Assembly: GCA_015657535.1 (NCBI GenBank)
Contig: JADHZB010001095.1
Location: 63,355-127,354, forward strand
Direction: 5' to 3'
Length of the DNA: 64,000 nt
Source: Nephromyces sp. MM_2019
Lineage: Eukaryota > Apicomplexa > Aconoidasida > Nephromycida
The notes under the pieces were generated by a model. The model saw only the letters and a list, made by a program, of their open reading frames with translations, ran no database searches and was not told the DNA's origin. The translations under genes and the position numbers were made by a program. Shown one piece after another: positions 52,201 to 64,000 of this stretch (its first letter is position 1; the number at the start of each line of letters is the position of its first letter).

Positions 52201-55200
52201 TGCGTTGAGCAGCATCATTAAGTTGCTCCGGCCGCTCTGCCACGAATTGAATCCAAACTATTACCGAAGTTTAGTGTAAGTAAGCGAAATATTTCTATAT
52301 AAAGGTGCATGACAATAAAAACAAGGTTTCAAAAGTGTGGGCGATGCTTGAAGTTATCAATATTATACAAAGCCATGGGTTACACAAAAAGTGGTAAAGT
52401 CACTCAGTCTAGAAAATGAAGAAATAGCAGTGTTATTTACTTGATATCCCAGATACCTGAAAGCTGACAGTGGCGTTATAATCATTGTGTTTGTCTGTAA
52501 TTTTTGAGTAGAGTGTCATAGCCATAATGCAGTGAAATACTGTGGTGAAAACTAGGATTTCTACACATCACAAATTAAGGAAATTATTGCCGTGCTCGCC
52601 ACGATTTTCTATATTGCTCTGATATGGTAGTTACCATAGTGATCTCATAGGCGAATGGTCACGTAGAAAGCTCTTTATGAATTGAATATAGTTATAGCGC
52701 ATATGCTTCAGCTAATATTTAAGACAAAATGAGAGGTACTTTTAAACATATAAGTTGCCACAGAATTCAAAACAGTAGGGATTCAAGATTGTTTCATGTT
52801 TGAGGAAATTTCCTAGGATAATTTTTTGTCTGTAAGGGTCTTATTTAATGAGGAAGTGAACTAAGGCAGCACAAATAAGCCTCATTAGTTAGGGAACTAG
52901 GTATAAACTTTGGCGCGATTTCAAGCACTGCAAGGTCTAATGTGGGAAATAAAAATAAACTAATAATCGCTTGTGCAAATAGCAGGTACAAAACTCTTCG
53001 TTTTCCAGCCAGTTTCATGCCTTCCTGAGATTTGATGCAAGGGTATGATAAGAAAAAGCAAAAAAATAGCAACTACCACAAGTCGCTTGCTTAAGTCCAT
53101 CGGTCTCTGAGTTTTTGCAGGCGTGAATTGAATTATGAATGCGCATGGGCTCACATAAAACTCGCAGATGTATTAAAAGATTCATCTCCGGAAGCTTCTG
53201 ATCGCCTTGGCTGCGAAGGTTGTGCCATGAAGGCTTGCATTTTTTTAGGTGTGCTTACGAGGCACATAGTGTGAGTGACTTTCTAGTATGTATAACTCTT
53301 GCTACAGCAACCCTGATATTTCTCATTCTTTCTAATTTGGGGTGGCGTATAGAGTCTGGCGCTCACATTTTTGGGAAGACCATAACAGCAAAAGAAAACT
53401 TTAGTTCATAATAATATTTTATTTAGGGCTAAAAAGCATCTATAAAAAAGTTTATGCCCGATATTTTACTCGGTACAAACAGCCAGTAGCATTGGAACAA
53501 ACCATGAGGTAGTGCTCACATATTCTAATGAGGAACTTCAAAAAAGCTGAAATAATCCCATAATATACTGAAAAGATAAGTAGGATGAAGTGTTGGTATA
53601 TCCTATGGTGACGTAGCTAAAAGCCTTCGAAGCAAAAATAGGCAAAGCTCAGAATAAAGCCACCGTGTAATAACATTATAGAGTAAGGTCCTATTTTTTG
53701 AGGTTTTCAGTGTAATCAGAGAAGTAATGTCTCGAGGGGACAAAATTCACTAACAGAAAGGCGCTTTTTTGCTTTGAAAAAATTATTATCAGAAAGCACT
53801 ACATACAAAAAAAGGGAGCTTGTACTGGTTCATAGGAGCCTGCCATTTATTGAGACCTTTCTAAACACCTTTCCAGTAAGTTTAGGCTGAAAGCCGGCTG
53901 CTTTATGCACAGAAATTTAGCGTGCTGCCATTGATAGGGTGCTATCTCAACGATGAGCAGTAGGAGAAAATTCTTATAGGTTGCCCAACAAAATTATTTT
54001 ATGCTGTGTAGTCGGAACATGTTGCAGAAAGGGATTGAAGCCTATAGTGAATTATCATGAAATAGCGACGCTCATGTTACTTTGTATATAACATACTAAT
54101 TATGTTTCAACGTTTTTAACCTTCGAATGCACTGGAGAGCTATTTTTTGATTCTTCGAAGAAGGCACAACAGGTAGACAAAGGTGCATGTTCGCCTTGTG
54201 AATCACCTTAAGGTGTGCTAAGATGCGGCTAAAGATTTTGTAAGCAATACCGTATGAAAGCATTTATTCCATACCACATTTCACCTAGATTGCTTGTCAC
54301 TTCCCTCAAAAAGCAAAGACATACTGCAATGTGATAGAGATAGAACTAGATCCCTCAAAATCCTGGAAAAGAACATTCGAAATATTGTGGTGCACAATTT
54401 CCGCAGGCGAATCCCAAAGAATTATTGAGTTTACCGGCGGAAGAATTGCTTAGCTACTGCACGATGAGACACCTGAAGACTTCAATGATTATCCGTACCA
54501 ACACAAGAAGCATTGAGAAGTTACAGCGAGCTTACGAGGTAGTAAATTACATGGCAACAATAATGCAACTAATAATAAAATATATAAAATCGCATCTTAT
54601 CGGGATTTAGCTGGCCTAATGAATTCACCACTTTCTCCTGTGCATATTCCTTTTTTATCAAACAGGCGTTTGGGGAATACAGTGCGTGGATTTTGACTGG
54701 TTTATATGAAAGAAGAAAGTGTAGAAAAGTTATGCTTATGAACAGCAATCAGTCTTATTTCATAAAATTCATCTTAGTTGCATGCTAAGGATGGAGATAA
54801 CTACGGCTACGAAAGTGCAGTTCCAATATTATACGTGCACCACACGGTCCGCCCATAATTTTTCGTTCATAATTTCGTTAGGCTCGTAGTAGAACCTGAA
54901 GCACTATCCTAATCTTATGACAGCTTCTTCAAATGCATTTACCACATGAAATCGTAACAACCGAGAGATGCGTAGGAATGCATAAACGTTCCCTCAATCG
55001 TGTGTCAGAAGAGCCTTTATAGGGGCTCCAGTATGCCATGGATGACAGAGTAGTTTTCTAATGAAGATTCGCAAGACACAGCAGCTTCCTGAAAGAAATT
55101 TGTTGTGCAATCTTTTACCTCACTCATGCAAGGCGTTCGGCTTAGTATCTAGAAGCTTATGCTATCTTTGTCATGAACTTTCCTTATGTTGTGCAGGACT

Positions 55201-55957
55201 GTGTATGGATGCAGTGTCATATAGCCATACATCCCGAGGTGGATTCGGATAATCGTCTACGTTCTTTGAATCACGGCGTAAGGGCTACAGCACGTTGCTA
55301 CCATGCAACGTTGATTCAGTGTTAAAAAGCTGTCGAGGCCATCTTTGCTGCATCAGTTTTTCGCAATATTAACGAATGAAAGTGTAGTCAAAAGATTCTC
55401 CCAGTCTAGGCTAGAAAAATGTACAATATACTGCATACTTTATTTTATAATCAGGTGCATATTTTGCAGAATGACGCTTAGAATTGTTCATCATAGTCGT
55501 TAGCCACTTATGACGCATAAAATCGCCATCTTGTTCTCTGCAAGTACAAGCTATTGTTGTCAAACACTTTAAGAGAATCAGCGCTGGTTACCACGGCGTA
55601 CACGAATGGTTATGCCAACACCATCACTCACTAATTTTGCATCGTACTCAGTCACAATGTATCACACTAGAAAATTTTCTTCAGGCGAGCATGCTTCAAG
55701 AAACGCTCTCTGCTCGCATCGCTGCTGAAACAGCGATGAGGCGACGATCGTCGAACTGAGTACTGCCAATTCCTGGCATGGACTTACTTCCGGGGAAATG
55801 AGGTACATGTCCGGGGTAAAAAGGATGCGGGAACTGCGTTAAACACGACCATCGTATATTCTATTTTAGCATCCCCATGAATATCGACGCTAAGGAAACG
55901 CTTTCCACGTTTTATCTCCCACTATTTGTACGGAGCGGATGTTACGAAGACAACTAA
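46277..55957 (+). CDS. KIF-binding protein (KBP) C-terminal-family protein, about 11 exons
   Basis: KBP is a TPR-like protein that binds kinesin motor domains in animals. Exons read by hand: 46277-47401 (donor tentative), 47837-48618, 49109 to about 49395, 49787-49853, 51912-51941, 52198-52275, 53121-53218, 53427-53485, 54407-54538, 54666-54718, 55870-55957. The C-terminal exons align in order with the end of human KBP. LLRPLCHELNPNYYRSLV matches the LEPLTVDLNPQYY region. VRELNYECAWAHIKLADV, LKSIYKKVYARYF, LPAEELLSYCTMRHLK, SIEKLQRAYEAFGEYSAW and AKETLSTFYLP follow. The first two exons (about 635 codons) are divergent and rich in acidic linkers. Phases close from 51912 onward and across 48618/49109. 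The junctions 49395/49787 and 49853/51912 do not close, so an exon or a donor is missed there. Start is the first ATG of the long frame. Confidence 0.72.
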
Positions 55958-57750
55958 AATTATGAAAGCCTTATTTGATATTCGAACTTCTTAGATTAAA
56001 GCAGCAAACAGGAAACACATCGGTGACGCCGCTAACTTGAAACAATATTACAATGCTGCACCGCAATAGTTGCAAGGGTATAGAACTATTCTTTTTCAAG
56101 CGTAAAGGAGAGGGTCTCCTGGTTTTTTATTAGACAACTCAACTGGCTTCCACACTATTAACCATGTAAAAGAACAGCCGAAGACAGGCGCAGGACAAGT
56201 ACGTTCGCCCGTGCATAGTACCGCAATGAATATCTGGCAACCCCGATTCTGGTTCCATCATGCTTAAGATAGGCCAGGATTGCATTACAGACTTATTAAA
56301 CTAGCTTAAACAGCATGGGAACGCGACTAGCGCCAATTAGGTAAAAAATTTGGTATGAAAAGCAAAAACTTCCAGCACACACAAATCGCGGTTGGCAAAT
56401 TAGTGTTGAATTACAAGCACCCGTGCTTCGCGTATCAGCATAAGGCTTGTTACGCCGATTTTTCGGTGGCACAGAGAATTTTCCCAACTCCTAAATTTGT
56501 GCGCTGGCAACATTTAGGTCACGGTGAAGCGTTACGAAATAAATTCCATGTTATATCAAAATCATAAGCTTATATATGTTCAAGCGTTAGAACGTAACGG
56601 GCAATAAACTACGCAAGAGGTGTGGCTTCAAGCTACTAAACGGGGTTATATCACTTAGCTCCAGCAACTCAAGCGTAATTCCCCCGAGACTGTCACAAAT
56701 GTTAGGGAAACGGTTTTTGATAATTCTTGCGTTGCATCCTACTGCGCTACAATCTGGGATATAGAGGAACGCGGGTACACGTTATTTCAACCTACTTCGC
56801 CATCTTGACCTAGCACTCTCCGCTCTTGACCTAAAACCTACCAGCCTCCTCCTTGGCACATGTTTATACATCTCGCCCTTCGTATTAAATGAAGTTATTA
56901 TAACAAGTTAAAGAAATATAGCATTTTTCGCGTTTTCTCTTCATTCAAATAAAGAAAGACACTGTGAAGTTATGCAGTGACAATACAATGAACATATACT
57001 CAAAGCTCTGCAAGACTATCAAAGCATTGATGATGAATATACATGCCGGAAAGCGCACAATAGTGAGTTACCACTAGTGAAGAAGGCACTTGACATCGTA
57101 CAACACAATGTACAAAATTACATTTAAATTTAGCACAACATGGCTTGAAATAATTGCAGCTCAATTAGACGCTAGGTTTCCCTATTAAGCCCAAAATGTA
57201 CAGCGACGATAAGTGCGAAATGGAGTAGCCAGCTTCCAGCACCGGAACCCGTAGGAGGCCTTGGCGGGTCAACAAAATAGCACCAACCCCTTGAAATTCA
57301 AGTGAGTACTATATATCCAGAGGTATAGGTTCAAATCAGTTGTATATCATATTAGCAAGCTATAACAGGCGAGTTCAAGCAATATAGCTATACTAAATGC
57401 CGTAGTGAAAACTTCACAACTTGCAAGGTACAAGACAATATATTCCCTAATATTGTGGGCATCAAATGCATCAGCCCAATTCACACTGCGCTCTTGGGGT
57501 GGTAGCCATGCTTATGCATTTTTGTTGCAATAAAATCTGCCTCAAGTAATACAGAAAAGGATCGAGTTCAGCAAACTACGTTTTCCTTCTACATGTAGAC
57601 AAAAATGAGGTTGAAACTGAAGAAAACAATGCACTCCATTCCTTAGGTGCTTGCAGCAAATAAAGCATGTCTACCACCAAAGCCATGTCAAAACTGTGGG
57701 AGCAAAATATACACAGCAAGTCAGTAAGCTATAAAGCTGGGAGTAGCACC
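55958..57750. other. Convergent intergenic region between KBP-family gene and RPS5
   Basis: Tail-to-tail spacer holding both 3' flanks. Small overlapping frames at 56296-56567 on both strands lack motifs. The + strand becomes A-rich towards 57750, consistent with a minus-strand 3' untranslated region. No RNA gene seen. Confidence 0.45.
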
Positions 57751-59430
57751 TTATCGGTTTGCCTTCGCAACACGCTCAATTTCATCCTTCTTTTTGATGG
57801 CGTAGCTATTCGCAGATTCCTTGGAGCAATTGATAATCTCATCAGCCAAGCATTCAGAAATCGTCTTGATATTGCGGAAAGCGGAGTTTCTGTTAATTAA
57901 ACGACGAAACGAGCAATGCGTATCAAATAAAAACACAGCATTGACACTGAAGAAAGTATCTCCAACAGCAGATTGGTCTGCGAACATGGTGATACATGCT
58001 AACTACATGACTACACATGGCATCTCCAAGACATGCGCCTAGCAGATACCTTACTGCATTACAGTATAGTCCGCATAACAAATCACAAAAAAAGATAAAA
58101 AAACACTCAAGAGCAATATAAAATCAAGAAAACATCGTCTCAACCAAAGGGAAAGCAAAGAAATAAATTAGAATCTTTGAAATCTAATCTCATACTATCT
58201 GAAAATCCTTTTTTTTACTTGAACCACGTTCCAGTCCTTAATTCTTTCATAAGAGTTTTAGCCGTTTGCATGCAACATATATAACAAATCCTGCGACTAA
58301 TAGCTTCAAAAAAGTTAAAAAAATCTATGTTTTACCTGGCCCCAGTGCAAATTAAGTAAATAGCTTGGTTAACTCTCCTCAATGGGGAGACATCAACTGC
58401 CTGCCTCCTGACAACACCAGCAGATCCAATTCTAGTAGAATCTTCACGGGGTCCACCGTTCTTCACTGCATCAATCAAAACCTGAAGCGGGTTCACATCC
58501 ATGGTTAAGTGAATAATTTCCAGAGCCTGCTTCACAATACGCACAGCCATTGCTTTCTTGCCATTGTTCCTGAAAAACAGTAGAATCACCGAGTTTCCGC
58601 AGTGAAGGAAACCAATCAACAGCACACAGAGAAGCAGAAGCATGTTAAGCTTAGCGAGTCAGAGATCGCAAATCAAGAAAATGGCACACTGGTGGGGCAC
58701 ATAATACGCTTTGATCACACGCTTAAAAAACAGCATTCTCGGAATGCATTAAGATCGTTGACAAAAAAAAACCGAGTAACATCATACCTGCCCTTCATCA
58801 TTATGGAATTGACCAAGCGCTCAACAATGGGGCAGCTGACCTTCCTAAATTGCTTAACCTGATACCGCTTAGCGGTATGCGGTGTGTATACATGGGTCTT
58901 TGTATTTGTCACGGCAATGTGATCCGACTGCATCAAAAAAAGCAAAAAAAACGTAAAAATCAGTCGAGTTTTATTCTTTTAAAAGAATTAAACTATTCTT
59001 TTCAATCGATTGCAATAATGACATTCCTAAAACGGAATATAATAAAGATATACTAATTATATTTGGTGCGAGTATAAACTTTTATAGTTTGAAGTAGACG
59101 GGAAGCATATCTGGGGCTGACAGCTTTATGAGTGAGCCCATGATCTTAGCCTAGCTTTTACTTGCAAATTTAACTATGGTGGACTACACATACGAAAAAA
59201 GCACGCCTTCAAATTGGAACTAGGAAATACCAGTACCAGATAGCAAGTACAGATGATCAGAAAATACGAGTGTAATATTAAACAAAAGAAATGATAAAAT
59301 GCTTGAGATACAAAAAATGAGGCTCGAACAAACGCCATGAAGAAACTCTTCTTACCAAAGACATATCCCCGACGTTGAGGTCATCGTAGGCCCAGTTTCC
59401 AAACAAGAGCACTTCCACAGAGTTGTCCAT
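57751..59430 (-). CDS. RPS5: 40S ribosomal protein uS7 (RPS5), 4 exons
   Basis: Small-subunit head protein contacting mRNA and tRNA at the E site. Exons on the minus strand: 59430-59356, 58927-58788, 58569-58336, 57889-57751. The 588 nt give 195 aa and phases are perfect. Landmarks: [117 protein letters not shown] and the C-terminal [14 protein letters not shown]. It is slightly shorter than the human protein (204 aa) because the N-terminus before LFGNW is only nine residues. The start Met at 59430 has an AAA context and no plausible extension, although a 5' exon cannot be excluded. The upstream A-rich 59650-60900 could be a leader intron. Confidence 0.96.
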
Positions 59431-60984
59431 TTTGATAAGTCGTTTGCAGACTGTATAGTGAGCAAGAGTTTGCTTTATAATTGAAACTACAAAACTGAGC
59501 GTACTTAGAATACAAAAATTGCAGCAATGCATACCGGGTTGCAAACAAATTTTGGACTGAAAAGAAGTGGGGAATCCAAAAAGATAAAAATCATTACGAA
59601 CTACCGAATAAAACATCTAAACTATTTCACTCCGTATGTATATATTATAAATCAACTTGAGTAAGATTTACAACAGTATCTAAAACACCTTAGAAGCATA
59701 CTAGAGCAAGGAAAGATCTCGACATATACGCCTTAACAAACTCAATCTGTATAGACTTAAGAGTATAAGTGCCTCATTTACTACCCCGCAACTACTCAAG
59801 TGACCCTCACAATATAAGCTTTCAACAGCTTCTTCCCGTCAGCATCTACTAATTACACCCCACAGCGGCGCAATCAGGTTCAGTTGAACGAAACTTTAAC
59901 CTACAAAGAAGAAAATCGCCCACGTAGCTTAACTATTTTCAATCTTAAGCCGAGGAACACATCAAAAATTTTTCCAAGAAAATATATGCCCAAACTTTAG
60001 CCCTGCTTTGCCCTAATATCACAAGCCTAAATTTCAAGGGATGCAAGTCAAACTATTCAAACGGGAATAAGACGAGGTTGAATCAAGAAAAGGATATATA
60101 TATATAAACAATAACGCGAGCTAAAAAATATTAAAACTCATAGCTCAGCAGTAACACACTGCGAAGGATTCACAGCTGTGATACTCCGAAGGGGGAGAAA
60201 AGATAATAAATTATTACGAAAAGAACAAGAGATAACGCTCTAGGCACCAAAGAAAAAAACACGCCGTTGCAACCAGGAATACATAACTTTTAGGTACATT
60301 AAAACGGAAAGGGATAACCGTAGGCGGAAAAACAACGTACAAAAATATATCGTCAGACAACTAGCCCATCACGGCAGCCCGAAAAAATTCATGCAGGTAA
60401 ATTGGCAAAAAACAAAGAAACTTGGAAGGATTCGAAGAAGTAAACTTGCTACCATCAGGCAGTCCGCAAGAAACGTACATTTCATTACCACAAGAGGGGC
60501 AAGAACTTAAAGCACAAACAGCAAAGCTGCGATGGTATGACACCACAAAATACACTGCAGAATCTCTCATTAGCCCACATACAAAGCGCTAATTAAATCT
60601 GGGGTCGTCAAGAAGACTATACTCATAGAACATTATCCAGATAGAGTAAAAGAATAACCCTACAGTGCTACAAATCGCTGTATAGCGTAATCAAAACTTC
60701 ATTCACCCTCACTACTGCAAGAAAATTGAGCAAGTCCTCGTTAATTACAGTTTGTGCAACAACAGTGCGGCAAAGCTAAAAAAAAGGACCAGTGTTTAAA
60801 CAAGCAGTTACGGTTCGTAGGCTCACAAACTGACCTGAACAGACAAGCGGGGATTACACAAGAGATGAGGGAGATTCAAACCACGAGTCTCCTTTTGCTC
60901 CGTTTCAAAAAGTAAAATCTCATCTATATTAACTGAAGTTCATTACGGATGATTTTTCAGAAAAAGCGATAGAAGCTGTGACGT

Positions 60985-61300
60985 AACCAAAGGGGGGGAA
61001 GTGTGTGCGACGCGCCTTGTGTGCCGCGAAGCTTCTCATCAAGTTACAAGTGGAAGCGGGTAGCGCGGAGCCCGGGAAAGCCGAAAGAGGCTAAAAAGCA
61101 GATATATTCGGGCGTGGTGATTGTGTAAGCTGCTGCATATATATCGGAGGCATGGAGGCTTCGACTACCGATGAAATGTAAAGGACCCGAGATAATACGT
61201 GGCTTCGCCGGGTCGGCGCTGCCTTCGGTCCTACGTGCGGAGAGAGAATATTAACAGCGCCCCTTTCTGTTTCATGGCGCGCTATATATAAATCGTAATT
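60985..61300. other. GC-rich island with nested inverted repeats; promoter or structured RNA
   Basis: Sharply richer in G+C and CpG than the surrounding DNA. Near 61180-61235, aggacc pairs with ggtcct, gacccg pairs with cgggtc, and atacgt with acgt further out, giving a nested fold. A C-box-like gatga occurs at 61170. Motifs of SRP RNA, RNase P/MRP and U3 were looked for by eye and not found convincingly. Equally possible is a CpG-rich bidirectional promoter for RPS5 on the minus strand and an unknown + transcript. Confidence 0.35.
61282..61293. promoter_or_regulatory. TATA-like element at the edge of the GC island
   Basis: The sequence ctatatataaat directly follows the GC-rich island and reads as a TATA box on either strand. 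No transcription start is known. It could serve a + transcript beginning near 61320 or a minus one inside the island. Confidence 0.2.
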
Positions 61301-63645
61301 ATTAAGTGTGTCTGCGAGTTTTATTGAAACATTGAATAACTTCATATTTAAATACACGCTTGGTTTCACTTTACCTTTCCAAGAGTGATATTTTTTCCAA
61401 GAGACCTGAGAAGGTATAAATATCAGCTTAACTCGAAGTAGGCATCTTTTTTATTGTTGAATCAGTTATGCTCTGTTGTTGGTGTGAGCAAATCAAGTGG
61501 CTGCTTCTCTTTGGCTGGGAGAACAAGGTATACTAACCGTAGCAAAGGCGTACCGCTGAAAATTTGTGCAAGAAATTGGTGGAGAAAGGTGGGCCGCGGT
61601 CGTTATTATCACGAGCTAGCAACTTTTCTCTGCTGTTTTCCTAACTAAACGTGTGAATTTGACAAGCCAGCTAGCAACATCCGCGTATACGCTGGTCTTT
61701 AAGTTTTTTGTGCCAAACCATTAGTAGCAGGAATTTATTCTTAGCTGGTATCCACTATATCGGCATCGTCGTAAAATGATAGTACCATCCATATTTTCTC
61801 CAAAATATCGCTAATTTCCCAAGTTTTGTTGCCATCATTCTGTTACGCTAGTGGGAGATGAAATAAGGACAAAGTCCTCCATGCGCGCATGGCACAGTAA
61901 CAAACTATGGTTTTCGAATTAGGCATAACCCCTTTTAAAAGCCTTCTATTTTTGAGTCTATTATCTGAACATGAACTTCCATCTAAAAATACACCTAGTA
62001 CTACCATGCTAAGTTGAACCTATATCCACCAGCAACCCCGTATTATTACCTAGACATGCGGTACCAGCCGGTACTACCAGGAAACGTAAGCGAAGATTAG
62101 ATGGTATTTTTTCAATGCTGGAAGCTTCTTCGGTGTGGTGATCTGCATAGTTTGCTTCCACATACCACAAGATGAAGCAGGAAGTCTACTGTTATCAAAG
62201 CTTTGGAAATCGGTGATTTGTATGGCATTACCAATTATTCAGATTTATGGTTCTAGCCAATCTGCTCAAATTCGCCTGAACTGCGTAAAGAGTGCAATAG
62301 TTTTGTTGCGGCTTGTGCAAGCAAGAAAAAGCCACTATAACGCAGTGAAACTAGTTGAAACAAGGACTGGATTAAACAGAACCGCAGGTTAAGCATTAGT
62401 TCTGAAATAGAGACAAATTTTTGGCTGTACACCCGCTTCCAAGGACTAATTTTCGAGCAGCAGGCAAAAGATCAATGTTTCACCTTCGTGAACATCAATC
62501 TTGAGGAAATTTTTAAGAGAAAAAAATTTGCAAAAAAATATTGTTTCATACCGAGTACGAGTAAGTCATATTTAGCAGTCTGTAAACCATGTGAATTCTA
62601 TCTGATTACTACTTTTAACACGCAATAACACTGCAACAGCATAGAAAAAGTTGCACCAAGCATAAAAAGCTGCTAGAAACTTCTTTTTGGTGCATGCGGG
62701 ACGGAAAAACGACAAAATAAACATAGCATATCAGGAGTTTCCCAGCGGATAGATGCAGAGCAATACTTAAGAGATAGTAACTAGCTGCCAGAAATCTTCT
62801 ATTTGCGCATACCAGTAAGTACTTTAAGCAAAATTCCTAAAGAGGCGGTATATATGCTTATAATCAATAGTGTACAAATATATACAGAAATTTCACTCCC
62901 CCAATTTAAGAGGAGCTGTCCGTTCTATTTTTCATTATGAGAGGATTTTTGTGTAACTATTATTGCGAAACGCCTGTGGGCTTTCCACAGCAAGGTGATT
63001 TGAAAGTGAGGTAACAATAAAATCATGCACAATTGGTAAATTCAAACCTTAATGCCTGAGTGACTTTATAAGACGACTTTTGCCATTATTACACTAGGAC
63101 TCAATGGAAATACCACTACAAAACGCTAAAATACGACTGTAGTACAACGGAAAGCAAGATTTACAGGAGTCAAGGGCAATGGCATTTTCCTGCTCATCAA
63201 AGTACCAATCAAAACTTTTTTTCAGCGCATAAAATACTCTACAACACCGGCATTTCGTGTTTGCAAGGCGGCATCCGATGCATAAGCGTGACTTATATAT
63301 CGGGCGGAGTAATATTTTCAATATTAGTACTCATGACTTTCGATTCTTTACGCTGTGGCATTCTATTTTTTTGGTGGTTTTTCTTCTCAATCAGTACTTC
63401 AACTGCGGTGGAATCTGTACTGTATACGTTTTACACTACTGAAAAATTGCAAGCCTCCGCTATTTTTAAGTTTTGGGCGCTTTCATCTACACGTTTCATT
63501 TGGTATGCCCTCTTCGTGTTGCCGCGCATTCTGTAGTCTAATATGACAACTTTCTTTAGCTTTATGATATATAGCTTCGCTCTAATTGAATGACGAAATT
63601 TCCGCGGGGAGAAAAAGTGCTCATTAAGTTTCTTGAGTAGCATCT

Positions 63646-63699
63646 CTAAGTTTCAGCAAATAGTGGATGCTGCAATGCTTCATCAACAGTGATGCGATC
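63646..63699 (-). CDS. Protein kinase, last exon (partial gene)
   Basis: After a TTTTCATGCAG acceptor at 63700-63702, the exon encodes DRITVDEALQHPLFAET and a TAG stop at 63646-63648 (18 codons, phase 0). R-I-T-V-D-E-A-L-x-H-P-L-F is the subdomain XI end of eukaryotic protein kinase domains. The conserved Arg forms the salt bridge to the APE Glu. The form is closest to CMGC/MAPK-type kinases, and the protein ends three residues after the motif. The preceding intron reaches the right edge of the window, so the catalytic core is outside. Confidence 0.75.
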   Translation of the reverse strand, partial: DRITVDEALQHPLFAET

Positions 63700-64000
63700 C
63701 TGCATGAAAACCGTAAATTAAAAGGAAAGCCTTAAAAATATTTTTGAAAAACTAGGAGTGAATGAGGTAATGATAGATAAGAAGTTTGGATAAAACATGC
63801 AGGTAAAAATGAAGGTCAAACATTCTCACAGATTACCGCCTTTGCATTTACTTTAAAAAAGTACCAAAAAAAAAGGACAAAAAAAAATGCAATGAATATT
63901 GTCAGTACGCAGAACTAGTGCCTAAACGACCGTTGAAACGCTTCACTAGTTAAAAACTTCATCCAAACTATGCAGTGCGATACAAACCCTTGTAGAGCGA

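Larger units (their letters stand above)
59431..63645. other. Region between RPS5 and the kinase exon
   Basis: 59650-60900 is A-rich on the + strand (possible RPS5 leader intron). A minus frame at 60361-60570 contains CPSCGNEMYVSC but no complete zinc-ribbon family that I recognise. 61000-61300 is a GC-rich island (separate entry). + frames at 61454-61648 (basic, with KGVPLKICARNWWRKVGRGR) and 62135-62392 look weakly exon-like but could not be joined into a gene. 62400-63645 is AT-rich, probably the kinase 3' flank. Confidence 0.4.

Noticed and set aside
60361..60570. Zinc-ribbon-like minus frame with CPSCGNEMYVSC
   Set aside because: Only one CxxC plus an isolated Cys, and no partner knuckle or family match.

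Overview
The window is nuclear DNA of a eukaryote. Genes are split by many GT-AG introns, intergenic DNA is AT-rich, and every gene I could identify is a eukaryotic family. The uS7/RPS5 protein has features I associate with alveolates, such as the C-terminal motif [14 protein letters not shown] and the motif [13 protein letters not shown]. My best guess is therefore an apicomplexan-like protist. That is inference from remembered family features and no search was run.

Layout from left to right: the first exon of a formamidopyrimidine-DNA glycosylase (minus, runs off the left edge); a five-exon vitamin K epoxide reductase (VKOR, minus, 2915-5617); a five-exon, highly degenerate mitochondrial-carrier-family protein (minus, 9950-15424); a two-exon guanylate-binding-protein-like large GTPase with C-terminal membrane segments (minus, 21525-25347); a nine-exon ribophorin I / OST1 subunit of oligosaccharyltransferase (plus, 32961-42875); a KIF-binding-protein (KBP) C-terminal-family protein with about eleven exons (plus, 46277-55957); a four-exon ribosomal protein uS7/RPS5 (minus, 57751-59430); and the last exon of a protein kinase (minus, runs off the right edge). 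I derived exon boundaries by reading splice sites, phase and family similarity by hand. Phases close exactly for VKOR, the carrier, the GTPase, OST1 and RPS5. Two junctions in the KBP gene stay open.

There is no operon logic. VKOR (disulfide formation) and OST1 (N-glycosylation) both serve folding in the endoplasmic reticulum, and the GTPase also looks like a secretory or ER membrane protein. I see no functional cluster beyond that.

Introns are strongly T-rich on the transcribed sense strand, so the + strand is A-rich over minus genes and T-rich over OST1. This skew helped orient genes and points to unassigned transcription at 7700-9950 and 59650-60900. Other structure includes 24-nt minisatellites, one holding a 50-N assembly gap with duplicated flanks, a 42-bp perfect CA/TG palindrome, a GC-rich possibly structured island at about 61000-61300, and a hairpin-bounded segment ending in a T run at 15948-16262. 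I found no transposon, CRISPR array, tRNA or rRNA.
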